Source: a virus | Reading direction: 5' to 3' (one strand) | IMG/VR virus record: IMGVR_UViG_3300021963_000047 | Coordinates: 1 to 64,000 of that record | DNA: 64,000 bases | Shown: in pieces, positions 22,937 through 31,025 of the stretch | Position numbering within the stretch: position 1 is the stretch's first letter | Layout: every line of letters begins with the position of its first letter | Program-made: the position numbers and the translations under genes | Notes under the pieces: model-generated | Database searches by the model: none | What the model was told of the DNA's origin: nothing | The model's input: only the letters and a program-made list of their open reading frames with translations

Positions 22937-22950
22937 GAAGCATATAAATA
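22920..22950 (+). promoter_or_regulatory. Combined sigma70 and late promoter for gp32
   Basis: TTGACA (22920-22925), 17-base spacer, TATAAA (22943-22948), the last being part of TATAAATA (22943-22950). One -10 region could serve early host-type and late phage-type transcription of gp32. Confidence 0.75.
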
Positions 22951-23016
22951 GATGTGCAGCTATTGCTGCTACACACTGTTATACAACGCAATACAACGCT
23001 TATATGGAGAAATACA

Positions 23017-23916
23017 ATGGTAGACTTTTCACAACTTAAGAAAGCATCTTCGCAGTCCCTCGATAAACTTACTGCTGAACTTAATAAGCTTTCAAATCCC
23101 CAAGAACAAAAGAAGGGTGACGATCGTTTCTGGTCTCCCTCAGTAGATAAAGCTGGTAATGGCTATGCTGTTATTCGCTTCCTCCCAGCTCCTGCTGGTG
23201 AAGATATCCCGTTTGTTCGTCTCTTTGATCATGGCTTTAAGGGACCATCGGGTAAGTGGTACATTGAAAATTCACTCACTTCAATCGGTCAGAAGGATCC
23301 CGTTAGCGAATACAATAGCTATCTTTGGAACCTATCGTCAGACGATAACTCAGACTCTCGTAAGCAGGCTCGTGCGCAGAAGCGCCGTCTCCACTACATC
23401 TCTAACATCTATGTAGTTAAGGATCCTGCTAATCCTGAGAATGAGGGTAAAGTATTCTTGTTTAAGTATGGCAAGAAGATCTTTGATAAGCTCAATGACT
23501 TGATGAATCCTCAGTTTCCTGATGAAGCACCTATCAATCCATTTGACTTTTGGCAGGGTGCTAACTTCAACTTGAAGATTCGTAATGTTGAAGGTTATCG
23601 TAACTATGATAAGTCTGAGTTCAGCGCAGCTTCTGCATTGCTTAATGATGATGAAGAACTCGAGAAGGTTTGGAAGAAGGAATATCCGCTTCAGGCTTTT
23701 CTCGCTCCTGAAAACTTCAAGAGCTATGATGAATTGAAATCTAAGTTGAATACTGTACTTGAAGTTGCTAGTACAACTGTTCGTAAGGCTGAAGAAGAGG
23801 ATGTTCCGTGGGCTCGTTCTGAATCTGCTCCTCAGTTTAAAGCTTCATCTGCTCCTAAGATCGATGAAGAAGAGGAAGAAGACGAGATGGAATTCTTCAA
23901 GAAGCTTAAGGCTTAA
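23017..23916 (+). CDS. gp32: Single-stranded DNA-binding protein gp32
   Basis: Start at ATG 23017 (299 aa) after TGGAGA; the longer frame from 22954 lacks an RBS. FSQLKKASSQSLDKLTAELNKL is the N-terminal self-association domain, the OB-fold core includes DRFWSP and IRFLPAP, SNIYVVKDPANPENEGKVFLF is strongly gp32-like, and the acidic C-tail (EEEEEDEMEFF) is the partner-binding arm. The protein has no cysteine at all: the T4 zinc site is replaced (DPVSEY where T4 has CPVC), as in cyanophage gp32 types. It coats single-stranded DNA in replication and recombination. Confidence 0.95.
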   Translation: MVDFSQLKKASSQSLDKLTAELNKLSNPQEQKKGDDRFWSPSVDKAGNGYAVIRFLPAPAGEDIPFVRLFDHGFKGPSGKWYIENSLTSIGQKDPVSEYNSYLWNLSSDDNSDSRKQARAQKRRLHYISNIYVVKDPANPENEGKVFLFKYGKKIFDKLNDLMNPQFPDEAPINPFDFWQGANFNLKIRNVEGYRNYDKSEFSAASALLNDDEELEKVWKKEYPLQAFLAPENFKSYDELKSKLNTVLEVASTTVRKAEEEDVPWARSESAPQFKASSAPKIDEEEEEDEMEFFKKLKA

Positions 23917-23921
23917 ACTTA

Positions 23922-23949
23922 AAGGGGGCGAAAGCCCCCTTCTTTTTTA
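23922..23949 (+). terminator. Strong intrinsic terminator after gp32
   Basis: Stem AAGGGGGC/GCCCCCTT with a GAAA tetraloop, followed by CTTTTTT. Textbook Rho-independent terminator. The last bases overlap the stop of the opposite-strand lysin, so the hairpin may also help end leftward transcription. Confidence 0.95.
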
Positions 23950-26900
23950 TGATACCATTGAACCCGCTCTAGCTCTCCTGTTAACAGACACACTGTTACT
24001 TCCAAGAGATTCTACTAATGCGCCGGCTATACCACCTGCGAGTACTTCAGCAAATCCTCCACCCGGACTGGCACTAGGAATACCATCTATACCAAAACGT
24101 TTTTCTGATGGTGTGCTATAAGTTCTATTATCTTGTGGTGAAACAACCACTGGACCAGATCTTCTATTATCTCTAGCAATATCCATATTTGTTGAGCGAG
24201 TATTAATATTAGAGCCAGTATTAACTGGTTGACTAATCAGACTTTGACCTAAGTTTCCAAGTGTACTGCCTAACATACCTCCAAGCATGCTACCCATGGG
24301 TCCAGCTCTTCCACCAAGCATACTTCCTAGCATACCACCTAAACCGCCAAGACCCATGCCTCTGCCACCCATCATTCCCATACCCATGCCTCTTCCACCC
24401 ATCATTCCCATGCCTAACATTCCACCTAATGGATTTCCACCCATCATTCCCATACCGCCCATAGCTCCACCAGCACCTAATCCGGTAACGCTTCCACCAG
24501 GTGTTGGTTGATAGCTACCACCAGTTGCAGCTCCTGCACCTTGTCTTCCTTCATTCTCTCCACCTTTAGCCATTTGACCGCCACGAGCTTCATTGCTTGA
24601 ACCACCTTCATTGCCACCCATAGAGAAGTGCATTGTATCTTTACTTGATCTCCAATTGCCACCCCAACCTAATCCATGTTTTGCTGCCATAGCACCAACG
24701 TTTGCTGGCATATCTGTTTTTCCATAGTTTTGAGAACCAGGAAATGTATGTGGATTTTCTGAAGGATTGATATCAATTGCCATGCCTTTTGAGTGCCAAC
24801 TAAAACCACCTGAAGCAGTAGATCTATTAGCATATCCACCAATAGATTTAATCTTATATCCCGAACCTTCAAGTTCATTAACAAAACCTTCAAAATTCTT
24901 AGCATATTCTGCAGCAACTTGATATGGTCTACCTCCGGGTGTTTTTAATGTAACCATACCACCTTGCTGTCTTCTACCTTCATTTTCAGGAAACTGTGTT
25001 GGACCCTGTTGTCTATTTGGTCTACCTTGATTATCGTCGGGGGTTATAGGTCCTTGTTCTCTTCCTGGTGTGCCTTGTGGAGATTCTGGTCCTGTTGGTC
25101 CTTGTTCTCTTCCGGGTCTACCTTGATTATCTGGGAATTGTGTTGGACCTTGTTGTCTATTTGGTCTTCCTTGTGGAGAATCTTGACCAGCAGGACCTTG
25201 TTGTCTGCTTCCTCCACCACCAGAATATATTGAATAAACTTTTGAAGCCCATGTTGGATTAACAGTATTATAACCGCCGGCTACTAAATTTTTTAACGTT
25301 GTTTCTGCATCACCAGAATATCTACTACCCCATCTACGAACATGATGTTTTACAGCAGATTCTAATGAGTCATAAACTGCATGCAGTTGACCGTCAGCTC
25401 CCCTTGTACCACCGACTATTCCATCTTTACCGATCTGCGCTTGTGTTATAGTTTGTCCAAATGGATTATTGGCTCTTTGAGTCATAGAGCTCTTTAACCA
25501 ACCTGATTCTAACATTGCTATTGCAGCTGTAACTTTTGGATCAGGAGAACCTGCTGCTTTAGCAGCTTGTTCCATTTTAGCAAAAGCTTCTGAATTAGAT
25601 CCAGTGAAACGCATTGGTTGTGTTTGATTTAATCCAGCAGTTGCTCCACTAGCAGCAGCTTGAACATTAGGGGCTCCGCCGGGATTAGTAACATAGTTCC
25701 CAGAATTGTTCTCTAGTTTAGGACCCTGTCTTAATGCTGGCTCGCTCGGTTGACCAGATGCTGCTTGTGATGTAGCAGTTGCAGTTGATGCTGCAGATTG
25801 TGAAGCATTATTAGATGATGCACCACCACTTGCTGCGTTTTGATTATCTGGTGGTAATGGTGGTTGATTACCCCTTTGCAATGCTTCAGATGTTTGTCCA
25901 ACTTTGTTTGGTCTTTTTGTTTCAGAAAGTGTTTGTCCATTAAACTCTTTCCATAATTCATATACTTCCCATGCTAAAGATACATTGCCAATAACATTAA
26001 TTGCTGTCCATATCCAACCCGGACCGGGAATGGTCATTCCGGCACCCATAGAAACTAATCTAGGACCAATCTTTGCCATTAAGTTTGGAGCTTTCTTTTC
26101 TAAGAAAGCTAAGAACTTAGACCATTTAGAAGTACTTGCGCCTGCAGTTTTAGATTCTGCTTTAGCCCACGGAGATCTTGTTTCAGAAGTCGGCGAAGAT
26201 ATATCAACTGGTTTTATATTATTTTTTGTTCCACTGCCACCAAGCATTCCTGCTACATCTGCAGCTACTCCTAAACCAGCAAAAGCTAAATTGGTAGCTG
26301 ATGAACCATCATTTAATGTTTCACCAATAAACTGTGCAGGTTTTGCACCTACTGCTGGCATATCTGCAATAGATTCTTGCATAAATTTTTCTGCTGCACC
26401 CGCATCTCGCATGGCCAATTCATTGGCTTTAACTTTATCAGCATCAGACAGTCTATAATAATTACCTAAAGCTTGAGGATTATTGAGCTGCCAATATTTG
26501 TATGTTGTTGGATTTAATTGCGGACCTGTTGCTGCTTCTTTTATAAACTTCTTATCAGGTGCTTTACTTGAATCAGAAGATGTGTTGTCTTCGCCATCAC
26601 CACCATCTTCACCACCACTGCCTAAAAGAGAACCAAGACCTAAAGCACCAAGACCAAGAGCTCCAGCTCTTCCACCTAATCCAGGTATTCTTCCTGGTGT
26701 TTTGCCTTTTCCTTTTCCAGCACCACCTCCGCCACCGCCGCCAACAATACCACCAGCATTATTGGTGTTATTATTAACAGTATTATAGGTGTTATTATTA
26801 ACTGTCTGTTGTACAACAGGTGGTGGTTCTTTTTTATAGAGAAGACGATTTACTGCAACTTCAACTCTTTCTTGTGAAAGAAGTATGTCTTCTAAAACAT

Positions 26901-27303
26901 CATCTATTTTTTTTAATCTTGAACCAAGAGCAGTTATATTTTGATTTACTGCAGAATTTTGTTGTTTGAGAGCAGAATATTCTGAAGCAGTTTGATTATC
27001 ACGTGTTGTTACAGAATCAGAACTAGCTTTAGAATTTTTTTTTGTATCTTTATTTTTTTCTTCTTTAGGATTAAATATGGCTTTTCCAAGTGTACCGGTT
27101 CTGCTTGCAGCACCTCTTCTCATGTCTTGAGATACTTGTTTTCTAAAAGTCATGGGAGCTTCATCAGGATCAGTTAAACCCTGTCTCTCATCTCTTTTCC
27201 TCTGGTAGTATCTACCTACACTACCAAAATTTCCCATGCCTGTATAAGCTGAGTCTTTTAATGCTTCTTTTACTCTGCCAAACAGTCCTTCGTTTTCAGC
27301 CAT
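23947..27303 (-). CDS. Virion lysin: glucosaminidase plus M15-type peptidase, 1118 aa
   Basis: Domains in order: basic N-terminus and coiled-coil (about 100-155), Gly-rich linker (185-230), a helical/hydrophobic middle (300-450), Ala/Ser/Gln linker, a FlgJ-like glucosaminidase domain (about 563-695; candidate Glu at E599 in MLESGW), proline/glycine/glutamine repeats containing RQQGP and REQGP (700-780), an L-Ala-D-Glu/VanY-like M15 peptidase (about 790-895; SWHSKGMAIDIN and MHF give H837, D844, H892), then a Met/Gly-rich repeat (920-1020). Both hydrolases attack peptidoglycan. Gene order after gp48-gp26 points to a baseplate-hub or tail-tip lysin replacing the T4 gp5 lysozyme domain. Confidence 0.85.
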   Translation of the reverse strand: MAENEGLFGRVKEALKDSAYTGMGNFGSVGRYYQRKRDERQGLTDPDEAPMTFRKQVSQDMRRGAASRTGTLGKAIFNPKEEKNKDTKKNSKASSDSVTTRDNQTASEYSALKQQNSAVNQNITALGSRLKKIDDVLEDILLSQERVEVAVNRLLYKKEPPPVVQQTVNNNTYNTVNNNTNNAGGIVGGGGGGGAGKGKGKTPGRIPGLGGRAGALGLGALGLGSLLGSGGEDGGDGEDNTSSDSSKAPDKKFIKEAATGPQLNPTTYKYWQLNNPQALGNYYRLSDADKVKANELAMRDAGAAEKFMQESIADMPAVGAKPAQFIGETLNDGSSATNLAFAGLGVAADVAGMLGGSGTKNNIKPVDISSPTSETRSPWAKAESKTAGASTSKWSKFLAFLEKKAPNLMAKIGPRLVSMGAGMTIPGPGWIWTAINVIGNVSLAWEVYELWKEFNGQTLSETKRPNKVGQTSEALQRGNQPPLPPDNQNAASGGASSNNASQSAASTATATSQAASGQPSEPALRQGPKLENNSGNYVTNPGGAPNVQAAASGATAGLNQTQPMRFTGSNSEAFAKMEQAAKAAGSPDPKVTAAIAMLESGWLKSSMTQRANNPFGQTITQAQIGKDGIVGGTRGADGQLHAVYDSLESAVKHHVRRWGSRYSGDAETTLKNLVAGGYNTVNPTWASKVYSIYSGGGGSRQQGPAGQDSPQGRPNRQQGPTQFPDNQGRPGREQGPTGPESPQGTPGREQGPITPDDNQGRPNRQQGPTQFPENEGRRQQGGMVTLKTPGGRPYQVAAEYAKNFEGFVNELEGSGYKIKSIGGYANRSTASGGFSWHSKGMAIDINPSENPHTFPGSQNYGKTDMPANVGAMAAKHGLGWGGNWRSSKDTMHFSMGGNEGGSSNEARGGQMAKGGENEGRQGAGAATGGSYQPTPGGSVTGLGAGGAMGGMGMMGGNPLGGMLGMGMMGGRGMGMGMMGGRGMGLGGLGGMLGSMLGGRAGPMGSMLGGMLGSTLGNLGQSLISQPVNTGSNINTRSTNMDIARDNRRSGPVVVSPQDNRTYSTPSEKRFGIDGIPSASPGGGFAEVLAGGIAGALVESLGSNSVSVNRRARAGSMVS

Positions 27304-27309
27304 TAATCG

Positions 27310-27489
27310 TTAACCTTTTTTATTTTCTTCTTCTAGTTTCTTTAAATAATTATTAAGAAGAATAATATATAAATCTCTTTCAAATGGTATAAGATTTTCT
27401 ATATCAGATATAGAATATTTATGATGCTGAGCTAAACTAAAAATAGTTTGATAGTAATTCTCAAGAGTGTTATGGCTCAGCGAAATGTA
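27310..27489 (-). CDS. -1 frameshift extension of gp26 (no own start codon)
   Basis: 59 codons in the -1 frame relative to gp26, from a run of seven T (plus-strand A 27489-27495) to a TAA at 27310-27312. The peptide SHNTLENYYQTIFSLAQHHKYSISDIENLIPFERDLYIILLNNYLKKLEEENKK is dense and helical. No ATG, GTG or TTG begins it; upstream the frame hits TGA within 12 codons. A slip on GAT-TTT-TTT joins it to gp26, giving about 292 aa. Phage tail-assembly chaperones (lambda G/GT) use the same device. Confidence 0.7.
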   Translation of the reverse strand, partial: YISLSHNTLENYYQTIFSLAQHHKYSISDIENLIPFERDLYIILLNNYLKKLEEENKKG

Positions 27490-28187
27490 AAAAAATCAGT
27501 TAAACTTGATAGAATAATCTTTCTATCATTGCCTAAAGAATTTTTATATTCAATTGTATGTAACATATAAGGCATATTATTAAAGAATGATTTAATAAGA
27601 TCATAAGTTTTTAGGGGCAACTCTTCTAGAAACTGCATTATTTCATCATTACTCATTTCTTTAAAATCATGCATCTCATCTTTTATAAAGATCTTATCTA
27701 GACATGCCAGAATCATATGTTCTATCATATCATTATCTATTTTTTTCAAAAATTCTTTGTCATCATACAATCTAGCACTAGGATATTTTAAAGATATAGA
27801 AATTTCATCATTTATTTTAATATTATTATTAATTTTTTCCGGGAAAATAACTTCTAATTTATCTAGATCAACTGCAAAATTATATATCTTTTCATCTTCA
27901 CCATCAACGTAAGATACGTTTGTAATGTTACTGACAGAAAAGCTTCTAATCTTAATGAAAAGATATTCTAAATCAAATATAGTCATGTCATTAACATCTA
28001 TATTTGGTGTCACTATACAATTATTAACTACTTGTTTTAAAGCAGAAAATACATCTAATTCATCATTTGATTCTTTAGCCATAAGAAGAATCTTTTCTTC
28101 TTTAACTAAAAGAGGTCTAACTCTTACTTTCTTTTTTGTTGATGGTATAGTCACATCAGTTGTAGGGTGTGTAATTTTAGGTAACAT
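27477..28187 (-). CDS. gp26: gp26-like baseplate hub protein (T4_baseplate family)
   Basis: 236 aa. The N-terminus (THPTTDVTIPSTKKKVRVRPLLVKEEKILLMAKES) is the signature of the T4 gp26 family, proteins needed for baseplate hub assembly. The C-terminus ends on a seven-T slippery run (GAT TTT TTT ACA) a few codons before the stop. The upstream neighbour is gp48. The RBS is GTGGAGA. Confidence 0.85.
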   Translation of the reverse strand: MLPKITHPTTDVTIPSTKKKVRVRPLLVKEEKILLMAKESNDELDVFSALKQVVNNCIVTPNIDVNDMTIFDLEYLFIKIRSFSVSNITNVSYVDGEDEKIYNFAVDLDKLEVIFPEKINNNIKINDEISISLKYPSARLYDDKEFLKKIDNDMIEHMILACLDKIFIKDEMHDFKEMSNDEIMQFLEELPLKTYDLIKSFFNNMPYMLHTIEYKNSLGNDRKIILSSLTDFFTFR

Positions 28188-28212
28188 TATATTTCTCCAC
28201 TTATATTATAAT

Positions 28213-29220
28213 TTATCTAGAACCAAATTTCTTTCTTAAGTCTGCATCAGTATAGTTTGGTGTTTTAACACCATCACTGCCCCAATAATCCGGATCATCA
28301 GCTCTTGAATATTGACCAGAAAGCCAGAACTCCATTTCCCAGAATGACATCTTTATAATAAGAGATTCTGGTTCACCATCTTTATGAAAAGATGGTACAC
28401 CTGAACCGGCATAGTTTACACTGCATGATTCCATCACTGCAGGCTTGAATCTATACAAGAATTGTGGGTGTGAAAATTCGATATTAAAAATTGCTGGAAA
28501 TGTAAAAAACATACCATCAAATAATATTCCCGGTGCCATCCAATTATTAATATCTGCTACCATGTTTTTTATACCAAAAGATTCTCTTAAATTCTTTGGT
28601 GATATTTTCCATGTCATTTCATGCTTTTTATATGTAGGTCCTTTTAATAAAAGAACTTGAAACTGATTCATTGTTAAACCAGTTGCAGCCGATAAACCCG
28701 CAGACATTTGTCCACCAACGTCTAGACCTGTTAATTCTTTTAGAGCTCCAGCTGCAGCACCACCTGCAGCACCTAAAGCCCCAGCTATAATATTTCCAGC
28801 AATATTTCCACCGCCGGCTGTAGCATCATAACCACTAGTATCTCTTCCAGTGATTGCATTCCATGCTCCAGACATATTAGCAATTGCTGCTCCAGCCTGT
28901 TGAAGTTCTGTTGGTGTATACTGCACAAACTGTGTATCATTTAATTGTTGTGGCAATGGTAATATAATTTGAGCAATAGAATTGCCCTTTGCTATTTGCA
29001 TAGCATTTAATCTAGCATATTTTTGAACGCCAATACAAATATAAAACTTAGGATTATCAGATATGAACTGATACTTCTGTATGGAAGCAGATTCTGTGGC
29101 ATTTTTTGCTATGATTTCTTGCGGAGTTTGACCCTGCTTGCCTCTAACGACTTGTCCAGCTAAAGTAGTAACTGTTTTTTCATTTGAATTAGACTGATTA
29201 GTCTGTAAATTCGATGCCAT
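28213..29220 (-). CDS. gp48: gp48-like baseplate tail-tube cap
   Basis: 335 aa. A Gly/Ala-rich hydrophobic central segment (about 130-185) follows a soluble N-terminal part, and the C-terminal half (QVLLLKGPTYKKHEMTWKISPKNLRES, FSHPQFLYRFKPAVMESCSVNYAGSG) is the tail-tube-like fold of gp48/gp54. It completes the baseplate and nucleates tube assembly. AGGAAAAAAG precedes the ATG. A leftward TATAAATA box lies 88 bases upstream within gp4. Confidence 0.8.
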   Translation of the reverse strand: MASNLQTNQSNSNEKTVTTLAGQVVRGKQGQTPQEIIAKNATESASIQKYQFISDNPKFYICIGVQKYARLNAMQIAKGNSIAQIILPLPQQLNDTQFVQYTPTELQQAGAAIANMSGAWNAITGRDTSGYDATAGGGNIAGNIIAGALGAAGGAAAGALKELTGLDVGGQMSAGLSAATGLTMNQFQVLLLKGPTYKKHEMTWKISPKNLRESFGIKNMVADINNWMAPGILFDGMFFTFPAIFNIEFSHPQFLYRFKPAVMESCSVNYAGSGVPSFHKDGEPESLIIKMSFWEMEFWLSGQYSRADDPDYWGSDGVKTPNYTDADLRKKFGSR

Positions 29221-29229
29221 CTTTTTTCC

Positions 29230-29237
29230 TATAAATA
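29230..29237 (+). promoter_or_regulatory. Late promoter box TATAAATA before gp4
   Basis: Perfect box only 6 bases before the gp4 ATG; a start 6 bases beyond the box would fall on the ATG itself, giving a leaderless message, or the true gp4 start is slightly later. Confidence 0.6.
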
Positions 29238-29242
29238 TTTTT

Positions 29243-29683
29243 ATGTTACATCAAGGCTACTTTAAACCAAAAAATCCTCAAAAATATAAAGGCGACCCGA
29301 CTAATATTATTTATAGGTCAGGGTGGGAACTTAAATTCATGCTTTACGTAGATTCTCATCCTGAGATAATTGAATGGGGCAGCGAAGAAATAGCTATACC
29401 ATACAAGTCACCCATAGATGGTAGGATACATAGGTATTTTCCAGATTTTTATATCAAGAAAAAATCTAAAGAAGGAAAATCAGAGACATTAATAGTGGAA
29501 ATAAAACCACTTAAACAAACTATTGAACCAACAAAACAAGCAAAGAAGACAAAAAGATATATTAATGAAGTCATGACATGGGGAATAAATAGCTCTAAGT
29601 GGAAAGCTGCGCAGAATTACTGTTTAGAAAGAAGCTGGAAATTCTTAATACTAACAGAAAAAGAGTTGAATATAAAATACTAA
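29243..29683 (+). CDS. gp4: gp4-like head completion protein (PD-(D/E)XK fold)
   Basis: 146 aa. GYFKPKNPQKYKGDPTNIIYRSGWELKFM, WGSEEIAIPYKSPIDGR, and RYFPDFYI then TLIVEIKPL reproduce T4 gp4 (gp50), a head-completion protein with a nuclease-like fold: the D and ExK residues of the core are visible. It trims or caps packaged DNA ends before tail joining. The stop overlaps the next start by 1 base. Confidence 0.9.
   Translation: MLHQGYFKPKNPQKYKGDPTNIIYRSGWELKFMLYVDSHPEIIEWGSEEIAIPYKSPIDGRIHRYFPDFYIKKKSKEGKSETLIVEIKPLKQTIEPTKQAKKTKRYINEVMTWGINSSKWKAAQNYCLERSWKFLILTEKELNIKY
29308..29315 (-). promoter_or_regulatory. Leftward late box for gp48-gp26-lysin
   Basis: Minus-strand TATAAATA inside gp4; predicted start about 29302, 82 bases before the gp48 ATG. 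With the rightward box at 29230 the two transcripts would overlap by about 60 bases. Confidence 0.55.
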
Positions 29684-30264
29684 TGGCTTACATCTTTCAA
29701 AAATTAGCAAAAAAAGGAAATCAACTAGGATTGGTTTCTAACAAAGATATATTAGATGCAAGAGAGTGGTTCAGAGATGAAGCCGCTAATATTAAAACTG
29801 TGAATGCAACACAAATGATGAGAACAAATATATCTGGTTCTCCTAGTATAGGTAGTATGTATATGTTTTTCTATGATCCGAAACATAAACAAACACTACC
29901 ATATTATGATAAATTTCCATTAGTATTTCCTATCAATTTTTATACTGATGGATTTCTAGGAATAAACTTACATTATATACCACCAGCTACAAGAGCTGTA
30001 CTGATGGATCGTCTTTATAGTACCATAAATAATGATGATATTGGCGAAAATACAAAAGTACAATTAAATTATGAGATGTTATCAGGAGCCAGTAGATTTA
30101 AGTCTTTCAAACCTTGTGTAAAAAAATACCTTTATAGTCATGTTGTGTCTGGTTTTAAATATGTTAGTCCTTTAGATTGGGATAAAGCGATTATGTTACC
30201 TACAGAAAGATTCGCAAAATCTACTAAAGAAAAAGCATGGTCAGATTCAATGAGTAAACTATAA
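29683..30264 (+). CDS. Conserved virion-associated protein downstream of gp4
   Basis: 193 aa from ATG 29683, which overlaps the gp4 stop; a longer in-frame reading runs inside gp4 and is discarded. Motifs include GSMYMFFYDPKHKQTLPYYDKFPLVFPINFY and DGFLGINLHYIPPATRAVLMDRLY, then KSFKPCVKKYLYSHV. Homologues occur beside gp4 in marine T4-like phages, but I cannot give it a T4 gene number; a packaging or neck function is plausible by position. Confidence 0.7.
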   Translation: MAYIFQKLAKKGNQLGLVSNKDILDAREWFRDEAANIKTVNATQMMRTNISGSPSIGSMYMFFYDPKHKQTLPYYDKFPLVFPINFYTDGFLGINLHYIPPATRAVLMDRLYSTINNDDIGENTKVQLNYEMLSGASRFKSFKPCVKKYLYSHVVSGFKYVSPLDWDKAIMLPTERFAKSTKEKAWSDSMSKL

Positions 30265-31022
30265 TGGCAGGTTTTAACATAGACGAATTTAATTCTAGAA
30301 TATCTGATGCAGGTGGTTTAACTAGAAACAATAAGTTTAGACTTGTTGTAACACCACCAGCAATATTTTCTGCTATACCTATAGATAAAAGATCTGAGTC
30401 ATTAAATACCATATTAAATGGTTCTAGATATCTAGAATACTTTTGTTATGCAACTAGTATACCTGGTGTTGCACTCAATACGCATGAAGTAAGAAGATAT
30501 GGTTATGGTCCAATTGAAAAAAAACCTTATAACGTTGGATTTAGAGATATAACGTTAAGTTTATATTTTGATAATCAAAGAAGAAATTATGATTTCTTAC
30601 AATTATGGGTATCAACAATATTTAATCATGACCCAAGATCTGGCATAGATAACATTTTTATTGTCGATTATAAAGAAAATTATGCATCAACAATAGAATT
30701 ATATGTATATGATGATTCGGGTGTGCTAATAGCAAAGTATGTTATGACAGAAGCATATCCAATAAACATTGGAGATATGCCATTAAACTGGGCAGATACA
30801 AATAACATATTAAAGATTCCAGTAACTTTTACATTTTATAATTTCTATAATGAGTTTCAGTGGAATCCGGATGGCCTTTATGATGCTTTAACTGGAGTTA
30901 CAAGAACAGCTCCAAAAATAAATCAAATAGATGGGAATAACAATATAGATGGTAGTGCTGACTCTGTTAATAGAGGTAATATGCCACAAGTTAATCCTAT
31001 GAATGATGTTACAGGGTTTTAA
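30264..31022 (+). CDS. gp54: gp54-like baseplate tail-tube initiator (gp19-fold)
   Basis: 252 aa. GGLTRNNKFRLVVTPP near the N-terminus, CYATSIPGVALNT, and FRDITLSLYFDNQRR to FYNFYNEFQ are the tube-protein fold shared by gp19, gp48 and gp54. A disordered Asn/Asp-rich C-terminus follows. Given gp48 already present, gp54 is the natural assignment; a small tube-like protein cannot be excluded. Starts inside the previous stop. Confidence 0.6.
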   Translation: MAGFNIDEFNSRISDAGGLTRNNKFRLVVTPPAIFSAIPIDKRSESLNTILNGSRYLEYFCYATSIPGVALNTHEVRRYGYGPIEKKPYNVGFRDITLSLYFDNQRRNYDFLQLWVSTIFNHDPRSGIDNIFIVDYKENYASTIELYVYDDSGVLIAKYVMTEAYPINIGDMPLNWADTNNILKIPVTFTFYNFYNEFQWNPDGLYDALTGVTRTAPKINQIDGNNNIDGSADSVNRGNMPQVNPMNDVTGF

Positions 31023-31025
31023 TAG

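Noticed and set aside
22954-23016. Longer N-terminus for gp32
   Set aside because: The added 21 residues lack any gp32 similarity and the RBS fits the ATG at 23017.
25904-26458. 184-aa plus-strand frame inside the lysin gene
   Set aside because: Shadow of the 1118-aa minus-strand gene: no RBS, no domain, composition mirrors Ala/Ser-rich codons on the other strand.
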